DNA of 64,000 bases from contig NC_010125.1 in NCBI RefSeq assembly GCF_000067045.1, positions 3,078,001 through 3,142,000 of the forward strand, read 5' to 3'. This stretch comes from Gluconacetobacter diazotrophicus PA1 5 (GTDB taxonomy: Bacteria; Pseudomonadota; Alphaproteobacteria; Acetobacterales; Acetobacteraceae). Shown piece after piece: positions 1 through 8,363 of this stretch; the stretch's first letter is position 1, and every line of letters begins with the position of its first letter. The position numbers and the translations under genes were made by a program. The notes below the pieces were generated by a model, which was given only the letters and a program-made list of their open reading frames with translations, was not told the origin of the DNA and made no database searches.

Positions 1-52
1 TGACACGCTTGAGATTGAGCCTTTCTTGCCGGCGGTGTCTGCCCTCATAGCA
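1..52 (-). mobile_element. Left end of a second IS110-family copy, truncated by the window edge
   Basis: Read on the minus strand, these bases match the left end of the complete IS110 element that starts at 337, with one base of difference. The copy runs out of the window to the left. It abuts the same IS630 sequence (codons for KPIEIWFQ) as the complete element, so both copies sit at the same target sequence but in opposite orientation. Whether this copy is complete cannot be seen here. Confidence 0.7.
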
Positions 53-336
53 TCTGGAACCAGATCTCGATCGGCTTGCCCTTGGGCAGATGGCCGGTAT
101 GGGCATTCAGGATGCGGGGGAAGTTTTTTTGAATGCCTCCATGACGCCAGCGTCCTGACCCGGGTGACGTGGCCGGGCGCTGATACCAACTCCTGTTTGT
201 TAAAACCCATGTGCCCAAAGTCGTAGCCCGAGGGACATAATGCGCCAGGGCTGGTCGACGAGCTGGTTCCAGGCGGGCAGCAGACGCCCATACCGGCCAT
301 CTACCGAAGGGAAAGCCGATCGAGATCTGGTTCCAG
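53..336. pseudogene. IS630-family transposase fragments, rearranged
   Basis: At least three IS630 pieces are visible. On the minus strand near 53-150, the peptide NFPRILNAHTGHLPKGKP followed by IEIWFQ matches the stretch just before the first catalytic Asp of IS630 transposases. A run of seven A residues upstream puts the preceding MEAFKK-like peptide in another frame. On the minus strand at about 200-275, AWNQLVDQPWRIMSLGL then WAHGF and a stop is a typical IS630 C-terminus. On the plus strand, about 286-336 repeats the HTGHLPKGKPIEIWFQ piece and is cut by the IS110 element. None of the pieces can encode a full transposase. Confidence 0.75.
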
Positions 337-414
337 ATGCTATGAGGGCAGACACCGCGGCAAGAAAGGCTCAATCTCAAGCGTGTCAGCACCAATGACG
401 AGGGAGTTCCTGCC

Positions 415-1554
415 ATGTCATCCGAGAACGCCATTCACATTGCCATCGAACTCAGCGTTTCCTCCTGGCTTGTCGCGGTAAAGACTATCTCGGGAGCCAC
501 GAAATCCCGATTGCATCGCCTCGAAGGTGGAGACGCCTCAGGGCTGCTGAAATTGATCGCGGAGCTTCAAACGCGCGCGTCGACCCAGCCGGGTGATGTC
601 GCGGAGGTGTCATGCTGTTTCGAGGCCGGCCGCGATGGCTTCTGGCTGTATCGTTTGCTGACAGCGCACGGCATCGCCGCGTATGTGCTTGAGCCCACGA
701 GCATTCTGGTCAATCGTCGCGCACGTCGGGCCAAGACGGACCGTCTCGACGCGGAAGGCATGCTGCGTGTTCTTGCGGCATGGCTCAATGGTGATCGCCA
801 GATATGCAGCATGGTGCGTGTGCCGACGCCCGACGAGGAGGATGCCAAACGTACACACCGCGAACGCGAACACCTTGTTCAGGAAAGGCTGCGTATCGAA
901 AACAGAATAGAGGCGCTGCTGTTTACCCAGGGCATCCGGGGTAGACCGTCGTTACGGTCCTGGGAACGCGACGTCGCCGCGTTGCGCACGGGCGACGGGC
1001 GGGAACTGCCGCCGTTCCTTCGTGCTGAACTCGACCGCCTGCGTCGTCGGCTTCTCCTGGCGTTGGAACTGATCCGAGAACTGGAAACTGAACGGGCCAA
1101 GACACTGGACGCCGCAGCGATGGATGACCGTGTGACTCAAAAGATCGTCTCGCTGAAACAGATCCGCGGCATCGGCGAGAATTTCGCTGCCGTTCTCGTT
1201 CGGGAGGTGTTCTATCGCCGCTTCGACAACCGTCGCCAACTGGCCAGTTACGTCGGCATTACGCCTATGCCTTATCAAAGTGGCAGCATGGATCGTGATC
1301 GAAGCATCAGCCGGGCCGGAAACCCGCGAGCGCGGACGGCGATGATCCAACTCGCCTGGCTTTGGCTACGCTATCAGCCCGCAAGCGGGCTCGCCTCATG
1401 GTTTCGTGAGCGCGTCGGCACCTTGAAAGGGCGGACACGCCGCATTGCGATCGTGGCCATGGCGAGAAAGCTTCTGATTGCGCTTTGGCGCTATGTGGAG
1501 ACAGGATCGATACCGGACGGTCTCGCATTCGGCACCGGAACGACCGCAGAATAG
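415..1554 (+). CDS. IS110-family transposase (DEDD recombinase)
   Basis: This 379-residue protein has the two-domain IS110 layout. An N-terminal RuvC-like DEDD domain shows IAIELS near residue 12, CCFEAGRDG and AKTDRLDAE. A central helical region follows, then a C-terminal Transposase_20 domain containing RGIGENFAAVLVREV, LASYVGITPMPYQSG and SISRAGNPRAR, which includes the conserved serine region. The first acidic position reads Glu-12 where many family members have Asp. The length is normal and the frame is intact, so the gene may be functional. In this family the protein works with an element-encoded guide RNA that selects donor and target sequences. Confidence 0.93.
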   Translation: MSSENAIHIAIELSVSSWLVAVKTISGATKSRLHRLEGGDASGLLKLIAELQTRASTQPGDVAEVSCCFEAGRDGFWLYRLLTAHGIAAYVLEPTSILVNRRARRAKTDRLDAEGMLRVLAAWLNGDRQICSMVRVPTPDEEDAKRTHREREHLVQERLRIENRIEALLFTQGIRGRPSLRSWERDVAALRTGDGRELPPFLRAELDRLRRRLLLALELIRELETERAKTLDAAAMDDRVTQKIVSLKQIRGIGENFAAVLVREVFYRRFDNRRQLASYVGITPMPYQSGSMDRDRSISRAGNPRARTAMIQLAWLWLRYQPASGLASWFRERVGTLKGRTRRIAIVAMARKLLIALWRYVETGSIPDGLAFGTGTTAE

Positions 1555-1853
1555 ATAGACAGAAGTGCCGCGGGCCGATCAGTCGTCGGCGGCGATACGG
1601 GGAACGCGACCGTCTTCTTCTTTGGTAGCGCCACGCTACCGCGTTTCAGGTGGGTCGCGCGTCGTCGGGGCAGAGCCTCGTGCAAGAGGCATTATGGTGC
1701 GGGTCGCTCGCGCGATCCGACCGCATGTAAGGTGATGCAGCCGCTGCTGCGATACGGAAGGGCCCCGAGCCCATAAAAGCACCTGACTTAAGACCATAGG
1801 GACAGGAGACACGCCATCGCGAAAATACGTTGACACCTGAACCCTCATGTAAG
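1555..1853 (+). other. IS110 3' non-coding end; candidate guide (bridge/seek) RNA region
   Basis: About 300 bases without a gene separate the transposase stop from the right end of the element. The stretch can fold: a perfect 7-bp stem with a three-base loop lies at 1624-1640, another hairpin at 1675-1690, and a GC-rich imperfect stem at about 1695-1727. IS1111-type elements are known to carry their guide RNA downstream of the transposase gene. I could not identify by eye the loops matching the IS630 target, so the RNA call is an inference. Confidence 0.35.
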
Positions 1854-2360
1854 GACGAGGCCCGGATCGGCCAGAAGAACGGCATCGTCCGACAATGGGC
1901 CCGGCGTGGCACGCGGCCACGCCAGCCGGCTGATCAGCGCTACGAGAATGCCTGGCTGTTCGGCGCGATCTGTCCGGCGCGTGGCAAAGCCGCCGGCCTG
2001 GCGCTCCCGTTCATCGGCACCGCCAGCATGCAACTGCACATCGAGGAAATCTCGCGCTGCGTCGTCCGCGGTGCCCACGCCGTCGTGCTGCTCGATCGCG
2101 CAGGATGGCATACCACCGACAAGCTGAAGCTGCCCCGCAATATCAGCCTGATCTTCCTGCCGTCCCGCGCGCCCGAACTGAACCCGGTCGAAAATGTCTG
2201 GCAGTTCCTGCGCGCCAACTGGCTGTCCAACACCGTCTTCGACGGCATCGATCATATCATCGACGCCGCCTGTTCCGCTTGGAACAAGCTTGCCGCCCTG
2301 CCTGACACCATCCGATCCATCGGACTCAGGAAATGGGCACACACGGGTCAGGGACTATAA
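1854..2360 (+). pseudogene. IS630-family transposase, 3' part (interrupted by IS110)
   Basis: The reading frame resumes with DEARIGQKNGIVRQWA and ends with SIGLRKWAHTGQGL, the C-terminal two-thirds of an IS630 DDE transposase. It contains the first catalytic Asp (DEARIGQ), the second (VVLLDRAGWH) and the Glu region (APELNPVENVWQFL). The N-terminal part is separated from it by the IS110 element, so this copy is inactive. The frame has an ATG at 1830 within the IS110 end, which is probably fortuitous. The IS630 right end probably lies near 2373, where GTTGGTATAAG resembles the matching position beside the other IS630 C-terminus. Confidence 0.85.
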
Positions 2361-2458
2361 CCGTTGGTATAAGACGTTGCGTCGGTACCCCTCGCGGTCG
2401 GGCAGTCTCAGGCTGCCAAAATGGGACGGTGGACCGCGGAAAGAAGGCGAAAATAACT

Positions 2459-3325
2459 ATGGGAAACGATGAAATCCTCTCGGAAGACGAGAAAAACCAG
2501 CTCGTTCATGGGAAAATTGCTTTATCTATATTGGGCGCACTAAGCGGAACCGACGGCAATATACTTGCCAATCATATCTTGCAAAACCCCTCTTCTGTCA
2601 AAGATATATTGTATAAAATTTCAACGGGAACGCCGGTTGAAATGTTGAGAAAGGAAGCCGCTTCTCATACTTCTGACGAAGGAGGGAGAATAGAAGCGGA
2701 CTTCAATTACGTCGGTTTGCCGGACGAAGCGAGCCACGTCAGTTTCGAAACAGGATTTCAGGAATTCATGCGGCCTCGCCTGGGGGCGCGTCAGGAAGGG
2801 TTCTCGGTTTTATTCGAACACCTGTCTCGTCATGATCGTCCGTTCATTCTTGAAACAGGCTGTTTGCGCATCCCGAACAATTGGGAAGGAGATGGACAAA
2901 GCACTTTCCAGTTTGATTGGTATGCCAGAGAAAACAGCGGAACGGTCATCACGATCGATTTAAACAGAGAGAGCATAGAGAGCGCCCGCCGCGCATGCAG
3001 CAATGTCACCAATACAATACTCAATGATTCCGTTTCGGCACTTAATGCATTGAGTTCTTTGACATCCTCTCCCGCGTCCCTCATTTACCTTGACAGCTTT
3101 GACCTGGATCCGAACAACCCGATGCCGAGTGCCATTCATCATGCAAAGGAAATGATGGCAGCGCGTCACTTGATTGGACCAGGAACCTTGATTTGCGTTG
3201 ACGATTTTCAGGTCGGGCCATTGAATGGCGGCGGCAAGGGGCTGATTATCGATCAGTTCATGGACACAATCCGAGCCAAGGTCCTGTATTCAGGCTACCA
3301 GAAAATCTGGCAGATAGCCTCCTGA
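2459..3325 (+). CDS. Class I SAM-dependent methyltransferase-like protein
   Basis: The predicted protein has 288 residues. The start is the ATG followed by GNDEILSEDEK, because the upstream part of the open frame runs through the IS630 end. The C-terminal half looks like a Rossmann methyltransferase: FILETGCLRIPNNWEGDG resembles an ATG-type motif I, VITIDLN a strand ending in an acidic residue, and SLIYLDSFDLD and TLICVDDFQVG later acidic motifs. The N-terminal 90 residues are unrecognised. Similar proteins occur near glycosyltransferase genes, which fits the downstream TPR/GT9 gene. It is visibly AT-richer than the core genes, consistent with horizontal acquisition. The substrate is unknown. 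Confidence 0.6.
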   Translation: MGNDEILSEDEKNQLVHGKIALSILGALSGTDGNILANHILQNPSSVKDILYKISTGTPVEMLRKEAASHTSDEGGRIEADFNYVGLPDEASHVSFETGFQEFMRPRLGARQEGFSVLFEHLSRHDRPFILETGCLRIPNNWEGDGQSTFQFDWYARENSGTVITIDLNRESIESARRACSNVTNTILNDSVSALNALSSLTSSPASLIYLDSFDLDPNNPMPSAIHHAKEMMAARHLIGPGTLICVDDFQVGPLNGGGKGLIIDQFMDTIRAKVLYSGYQKIWQIAS

Positions 3326-3362
3326 CACGACATTCGGGTACGGGCCGGATGCTATGACGTGG

Positions 3363-4814
3363 TCACGTTCGGCCCCATGCCCGGGCAAATTTCGCCAGAT
3401 CAGCCGTGATACGGTGCATGGAGTCCGCCCAATCAAGCGGTTTGTTTTGCTGGTAGATGCGCAGGCTGTCGTACCATGGCGAGTCCAAGCGGCCGGAAAG
3501 CCATCGCCAGCACTGATCGTAGCGGGACAGCATCCAGACGGGCTTTCCCAGTCCGGCGGCGACATGTGCGGTTGACGTATCGACCGCGATGACCAGGTCC
3601 AGATTGCTGACGAACGCAGCCGTGTCGCTGAAATCATGAAGCAAGGGCGTATGGTCGATCAGTTGCATTCCGGCGGGGGGCGTTTTGGCCTGAACGGATT
3701 TTTCCCCGATCTGCAAGCTGTAGAACAGGGTGTTGGGCACGGCGGCGAGCGGTGTCAGCGTCGCCAGATCGGTGGAACGGCGCTGGTCGGCTATGTTAAC
3801 CTCGCGGACGCCGCGATGCGGCGCCCCCGCCCAGACGAGGCCGACGCGAAGGGGCGCGGAAGACAAGCCCCTTTTTTCCAGATCGTCCTCGAGTTTTTCA
3901 GCCCAGAACGCCACCTTTTGCGGGTCTGCCTTCAGAAAGCCCTCTGACGACGGAATGGTTTCCAATGTCGTGCCCAATGCACGCGGAAGACTGGCTGCCG
4001 GACATTGCAGATCGTGAGGCGGAACAGGGTCGTCGATCGATATGAATGTCTGGTCCGGGAACGAAAGTCGAAACAGGGACAGTAATTCCTTCCGGACCCG
4101 AACGAGGGTGCGCCCGCCGAATTGCGCTGCAAACGGAATGAAGCGGGAAAACTGAAGCATATCCCCGAAGCCACCTTCCGTGTGGATCAGCAGGGTGCGT
4201 CCGGTGAAATCTCCACCCTCCCACAACGGGGCGGTCATGCGGTGATGACCGAGCATCCGAGTTTTCCAGCGCCATTCATATTCCTCGAACCCCTCCTGGT
4301 ACTCGCCCAGGGCTAGAAGGCAGATGGCGTAGTTGGCGTGGCTTTCCGCGTTTTCCGGGTCCAGCCTGACCGCCACGCGATGGAAGTTCCGCGCCAGCGC
4401 ATGCTCCCCACGCCGGTCGAGCGCGACCCCGAGATTGCTGAGGGCCAGGACATGCTGGGGATAACGGGTCAGGCACTCCTTGTACGCGGCAATCGCGTCG
4501 TCATAGCGCTGGAGTGCCAGCAATGCGTTGCCGAAATTGGACCAGGCATCGACCAGCGTCGGCTTCAGATTGAGCGCACGAATCAAGACGTCATGCGCCT
4601 GCTGGAAATCACCAAGGGTGCAGAGCAACCCGCCATAGTTACTCAGGGTACGCGCATCATCCGGCGTCTGGACCAGTTCGTGCCTGTAGGTCTCCGCCGC
4701 TTCCTGCAACAGACCGGCCCGATGCAATGCCTCTCCATCCTTCGAACGCTCTCTCTCGTGTCCAGAGGTTGCCGACGAGGCATCGGAAGAAAAAGACCCG
4801 CCATTGTGGCTCAT
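3363..4814 (-). CDS. TPR-repeat protein with GT9-like glycosyltransferase domain
   Basis: The 483-residue protein starts with about four tetratricopeptide repeats (residues roughly 28-165, for example AWSNFGNALLALQRYDDAI and ALSNLGVALDRRGEHALA). A domain resembling heptosyltransferase-family GT9 proteins follows: LLIHTEGGFGDMLQFSRF, LRVGLVWAGAP and the C-terminal LDLVIAVDTSTAHVAAGLG with GKPVWML. This architecture is common in alphaproteobacteria for proteins tied to polysaccharide or surface glycan modification. No signal peptide or membrane segment is evident. It is divergent from the DUF5672 gene across a 237-bp spacer and ends 37 bases from the methyltransferase-like gene, which converges on it. 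The acceptor sugar is unknown. Confidence 0.8.
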   Translation of the reverse strand: MSHNGGSFSSDASSATSGHERERSKDGEALHRAGLLQEAAETYRHELVQTPDDARTLSNYGGLLCTLGDFQQAHDVLIRALNLKPTLVDAWSNFGNALLALQRYDDAIAAYKECLTRYPQHVLALSNLGVALDRRGEHALARNFHRVAVRLDPENAESHANYAICLLALGEYQEGFEEYEWRWKTRMLGHHRMTAPLWEGGDFTGRTLLIHTEGGFGDMLQFSRFIPFAAQFGGRTLVRVRKELLSLFRLSFPDQTFISIDDPVPPHDLQCPAASLPRALGTTLETIPSSEGFLKADPQKVAFWAEKLEDDLEKRGLSSAPLRVGLVWAGAPHRGVREVNIADQRRSTDLATLTPLAAVPNTLFYSLQIGEKSVQAKTPPAGMQLIDHTPLLHDFSDTAAFVSNLDLVIAVDTSTAHVAAGLGKPVWMLSRYDQCWRWLSGRLDSPWYDSLRIYQQNKPLDWADSMHRITADLAKFARAWGRT

Positions 4815-5051
4815 GAAGCGTGTGACCTGATTTCTGTGACATACCCGCGCAGTCCGGCCCGGCAGTCTATTCCCCCGGGGATAGCCGGTCGAGGGGCGCT
4901 TTGCGCGCCAACGATCGCCACTCGACCATCTGGGACCGGCAGCCTATGCTGCGGCGCATCTCGCCGGGGTCTTTCGAAACCTTCTCCAGGTCAGGACGCC
5001 CGGGGCGTTGTGCCCGCGCACGCCAGACCATGAGAAAGAGAGTTTCCCCGC

Positions 5052-5915
5052 ATGTCGTCCAGCGTCCAGGACTTTCTTCAGCACGATTCCGACCGTCCCG
5101 TGGGGATTACGATCTGCGCGGTGGACGACATAACGCCGCGGCTCGCCGCGGATGCACTCAGGCGGTCATGTCGGAAAATGCGCTTCGACCGGGCCGTGCT
5201 CCTGTCATCTTCCCGACCCGGAAGCCTTGCGGAGGGGATCGAGCATATCGCGATTCCGCCCATCACCAGCCATGAAAATTATTCGCGCTTCATGCTGCAC
5301 GATCTTCATCGCCATATCGACACGCCCCATGTCCTGATCGTGCAGTGGGATGGCTTTGTCCTGGACGGTTCAGCGTGGGACGCGTCGTTTACGGCTTATG
5401 ACTATATCGGCGCTGTATGGGGAGGGCACGCCCAGCGCAGGGTAGGAAACGGTGGCTTTTCCCTCCGCTCGCGCAAGCTGCTGAAAGCCGTGGCGCAGAT
5501 CGCGCCGGACCAGCCGGCGGGAAGGGGCGAGGACGATCTGATCTGTCGCATTCTGGCCCCTCGGCTGGAGAGCGAGTTCGGCATCCTTTTCGCGCCCGAG
5601 GCCGTGGCCCATCGCTTCGCATATGAACGTGTCCTGCCGGACGCACGCACGTTCGGATTCCATGGATTGTTCAACCTGTGGCGCCATCTCGGGGACGATG
5701 AACTGCTTCAGGTCATCGAGGATCTGCCTGCCAGCGTTGTCACGGGCCGCGATTTTCTGCAGTGCATGGCCTGCTGCCTGGGGGTGAAAAGATTCTCGAT
5801 GGCGCGTGCCTTCGTACAGCGACTTTCGGCTTACGTGGACAAGAACAGGCTGGACGCGCATTTTCGCCTGATCGGCGCCAAGCCGGGGTTTGCGGAATTT
5901 CTTTCGAAACTATAG
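5052..5915 (+). CDS. DUF5672 family protein, putative glycosyltransferase
   Basis: A 287-residue soluble protein. The central part has a recognisable pattern: HVLIVQWDGFVLDG with an acidic pair, YDYIGAVWGG, VGNGGFSLRSRKLL, then GRGEDDLICR. These are hallmarks of DUF5672 proteins, which resemble GT-A glycosyltransferases and often sit in polysaccharide loci. About 75 C-terminal residues are less conserved. The gene follows a 237-bp divergent spacer shared with the TPR/GT9 gene, supporting a joint role in surface glycan synthesis. It converges on the ELM1-like gene, 20 bases away. Catalytic activity is inferred, not shown. Confidence 0.75.
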   Translation: MSSSVQDFLQHDSDRPVGITICAVDDITPRLAADALRRSCRKMRFDRAVLLSSSRPGSLAEGIEHIAIPPITSHENYSRFMLHDLHRHIDTPHVLIVQWDGFVLDGSAWDASFTAYDYIGAVWGGHAQRRVGNGGFSLRSRKLLKAVAQIAPDQPAGRGEDDLICRILAPRLESEFGILFAPEAVAHRFAYERVLPDARTFGFHGLFNLWRHLGDDELLQVIEDLPASVVTGRDFLQCMACCLGVKRFSMARAFVQRLSAYVDKNRLDAHFRLIGAKPGFAEFLSKL

Positions 5916-5935
5916 CCGCGAGCCCCTCGCGCCCC

Positions 5936-6907
5936 CTACCCCAGACCCAGCCGGCGGCGCATCTCCGCCGCCACGGTGATCGTGTCGTCCAGCGGCGTGA
6001 CCGGCCAGTCCTGCATCCGGCCGGTGAAGGGGCGGGTACGGCCGGCATCGGCCAAGTCGCGCAGGAACAGGCCGATCCGTCGCGACCGCCCCGGCAGGTC
6101 GGCGATCATGACCGGGGCCGTGCCCGCTACGGCCTCGGACACCATCGAGACACTATCCTTCGTCACCACCACCGCGTCCGCGCAGGCCAGCAGGCCCAGA
6201 TAGGGATTGTCGCCCTGCATGTCCCACACCCAGCCGCCCAAGGGGGACAGGGTATCGCGCATGATGCGGCAGACCGCGTCGCCCGTCCGCCGCGACGGCG
6301 TGACCGCCGCCCCCACCCGGTCGCGACGCATCATGTCGGCCAGTTGCCCGGCCAGGACCTGCCCGACCGCCTCGTCCAGCCGGAAGCGGCCGTTGGACCC
6401 GCCCAGCAGCACGGCGACCAGCGGACGCGGCAGGTGCGCCAGGCGCGGCAACCATTCCGCCCGCGCGGCCGCCAGCAGAGCCGGGGAGACACCGTGCAGC
6501 GCGGTGCGCGACAGCAGGACGTTGGGCCCCGCGATTTCGTCGTGACGGTTGGCGATCACCAGGTCGAAACGGTCCAGCCGCATGCGCGGATTCTGGATCT
6601 GCACGACGCGCCGGGTCGTGCTTCGCAAGGCGGCACCGACCGCGCCCCCCTTGCCGGCGACACTGAACACCAGGTCGGCCGTTCCGGGATCGACCGGCGG
6701 ATCGATGGCACGCAACGGGGCGGGCCACCAGGCGGCCGGCATGCGCCTCCACACGCCGCGCGCCTTCACCGGACAGAAAAACGGTGCCAGCCCGGCCCGT
6801 GCCGCCAGCCCGAACGCCTGCGAGCGCATCCCGGCCAGGTCTTCGGCCACCACGGCCACCGGGGGCGTCTCGGATCGGGCGGAAGGGGGCTGGGCCGGTT
6901 CGGTCAT
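5936..6907 (-). CDS. ELM1/GtrOC1 family protein (mitochondrial fission ELM1-like)
   Basis: The product has 323 residues from the ATG at 6907 (MTEPAQPPSARSETPP). A GTG at 7000 would add 31 residues but would reach the divergent helicase start. The sequence carries the ELM1/DUF1022 pattern: VAVVAEDLAGMRSQAFGLA near the start, LVIANRHDEIAGPNVLLS, PRPLVAVLLGGSNGRFRLDE and a C-terminal ADAVVVTKDSVSMVSEAVA motif that resembles nucleotide-sugar glycosyltransferases. Bacterial members have no settled function. A sugar-transferase role is a reasonable guess from fold resemblance. GC-rich like the core genome. Confidence 0.8.
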   Translation of the reverse strand: MTEPAQPPSARSETPPVAVVAEDLAGMRSQAFGLAARAGLAPFFCPVKARGVWRRMPAAWWPAPLRAIDPPVDPGTADLVFSVAGKGGAVGAALRSTTRRVVQIQNPRMRLDRFDLVIANRHDEIAGPNVLLSRTALHGVSPALLAAARAEWLPRLAHLPRPLVAVLLGGSNGRFRLDEAVGQVLAGQLADMMRRDRVGAAVTPSRRTGDAVCRIMRDTLSPLGGWVWDMQGDNPYLGLLACADAVVVTKDSVSMVSEAVAGTAPVMIADLPGRSRRIGLFLRDLADAGRTRPFTGRMQDWPVTPLDDTITVAAEMRRRLGLG

Positions 6908-7003
6908 GCCGCCATCTGCCGACAGGCCATACGGGCCGTCAATGTCGGCGCGGCGCGGGAATCGCTTCCCCCCCGCCGTCCGGGCGCGGTATCCCGTCAC
7001 ACG

Positions 7004-8176
7004 ATGACCGATACCGCCCCCCTTTCCGACCCCAGCGACGTCCCCACATTCGATGGATTGGGCCTGGACCCGCGCATCGTGGCGAATGTCGCGCGGGCCG
7101 GCTATGCCACCCCGTCACCGATCCAGGCCCTGGCCATTCCGCCGATCCGCGACGGCCGCGATGTCGAGGCCCTGGCCCGCACCGGAACCGGCAAGACGGC
7201 GGCCTTCGCCCTGCCGGTGATCCATCGGTTGCTGACCGGCGCAGGAGACGCCGCGCCGTCCGGCCCCCCAGGCCATGTGCGGGCCCTGATCCTGTCGCCG
7301 ACCCGGGAACTGGCCAGCCAGACCGCCGGCACCGTGCGGACCTGCATCCGCGGCTGCGGGCTGACGGTGGCGCTGGCCATCGGCGGGGCGCCCAAGGACC
7401 GGCAGGCACGCGCCTTGCTGGACGGCGTCGATATCCTGGTCGCGACCCCGGGACGCCTGCTGGACCATCTGGCGGACGCAACCATCACGCTGGACCATAC
7501 GACCTGCCTGGTGCTGGATGAGGCCGACCGGATGCTGGACCTGGGCTTCGTCGAGGATGTGCGGGCCATTGCGGCGCGCCTGCCGGTGCGGCATCAGACC
7601 CTGCTGTTTTCGGCCACCATGTCACCCGCCATTTCGGCGCTGGGGCGGCAATTGCTGCACAAGCCGCTGCAGATCGCCCCGCCGGAGCAGGCCGCCCCGC
7701 CGCCGCGCATCCGCCAGCAGGTGATCTTCACCCCGGCCGCGCGAAAGGCCGCGTCCCTGCTTGCGGTGCTGCGCCGCGAGGCAGGCGGCCGGACGATGGT
7801 CTTCACCCGCACCAAACAGGCGGCCGACGCGCTGGCGCGGACGCTGAATACGGGGGGCGTGACCGCCGCCGCGCTGCACGGCGACCATGGCCAGGTCCGG
7901 CGCGACCGCACGCTGGACGATTTCCGTCGTGGCAGGCTGCTGGTGCTGGTCGCCACCGACGTCATGGCGCGCGGCATCGATGTCGAGGGCGTGGCTCTGG
8001 TGGTCAATTTCGATATCCCGGAGCAACCCGAAACCTATATCCACCGGATCGGCCGCACCGCGCGGGCCGGACGGCGGGGCACGGCGCTTTCGCTGTGCGA
8101 TCCCGCCGAGCGGCTGAAGCTGCGCGACATCGAAAGACAGAGCGGCGCGCGCATCACCGTCATCGATCCCACCTGA
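7004..8176 (+). CDS. DEAD-box ATP-dependent RNA helicase
   Basis: A 390-residue helicase of the RhlE-like compact type. The start is the ATG followed by TDTAPLSDPSDV. Motifs appear in order: Q motif (FDGLGLDPRIVANVARAGY, PSPIQ), motif I ARTGTGKTAAF, Ia PTRELASQ, II LDEADRMLDLGF, III SATMS, IV VFTRTKQAADAL, V VATDVMARGID and VI HRIGRTARAGR. The C-terminus lacks the basic tail of some RhlE proteins. Such helicases unwind short RNA duplexes in ribosome assembly or RNA decay. It is divergent from the ELM1-like gene over about 96 bases. Confidence 0.92.
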   Translation: MTDTAPLSDPSDVPTFDGLGLDPRIVANVARAGYATPSPIQALAIPPIRDGRDVEALARTGTGKTAAFALPVIHRLLTGAGDAAPSGPPGHVRALILSPTRELASQTAGTVRTCIRGCGLTVALAIGGAPKDRQARALLDGVDILVATPGRLLDHLADATITLDHTTCLVLDEADRMLDLGFVEDVRAIAARLPVRHQTLLFSATMSPAISALGRQLLHKPLQIAPPEQAAPPPRIRQQVIFTPAARKAASLLAVLRREAGGRTMVFTRTKQAADALARTLNTGGVTAAALHGDHGQVRRDRTLDDFRRGRLLVLVATDVMARGIDVEGVALVVNFDIPEQPETYIHRIGRTARAGRRGTALSLCDPAERLKLRDIERQSGARITVIDPT

Positions 8177-8363
8177 GCATTCTTGGGAAACAGGCCTGCG
8201 CAGAGACGTGAAGGGAGACCGCACGCCTGGCGGCATTGCAGCGGCGGCCTGACGCTATAAAGTCTGTCGCCATGGCCTGGCCGATCCATCCCGTCGCGCG
8301 TGGCGATACCGGAACAGACACACGCCCGCCGGGCCGGCGCATCGGCCAGGGGGGGAATGCGGC

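Larger units (their letters stand above)
1..388. repeat. About 104-bp inverted repeat (arms 1-104 and 286-388)
   Basis: The two arms are reverse complements with one single-base gap and a few mismatches. Each arm spans an IS110 left end plus the adjoining piece of IS630 transposase gene (AHTGHLPKGKPIEIWFQ). About 180 bases separate the arms. The repeat is explained by two oppositely oriented copies of the same IS110-in-IS630 junction and not by a regulatory palindrome. Confidence 0.85.
337..1853 (+). mobile_element. IS110-family (IS1111-like) insertion sequence, complete
   Basis: The boundaries come from the interrupted IS630 gene: codons for IEIWFQ end at 336 and the next expected codons (DEARIGQ) resume at 1854. 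The element is therefore about 1517 bp. Its ends carry short subterminal inverted repeats (TATGAGGG on the left, CCCTCATG on the right) and no clear target duplication, as expected for IS110-type recombination. The transposase leaves 78 bases upstream and about 300 structured bases downstream. A long 3' non-coding end fits the IS1111 subgroup, where the guide RNA is reported to lie. Confidence 0.85.

Noticed and set aside
5762-7003. The N-terminal 414 codons of the frame that continues into the DEAD-box helicase
   Set aside because: They run antisense through the ELM1-like gene. The helicase signature starts at the ATG at 7004.
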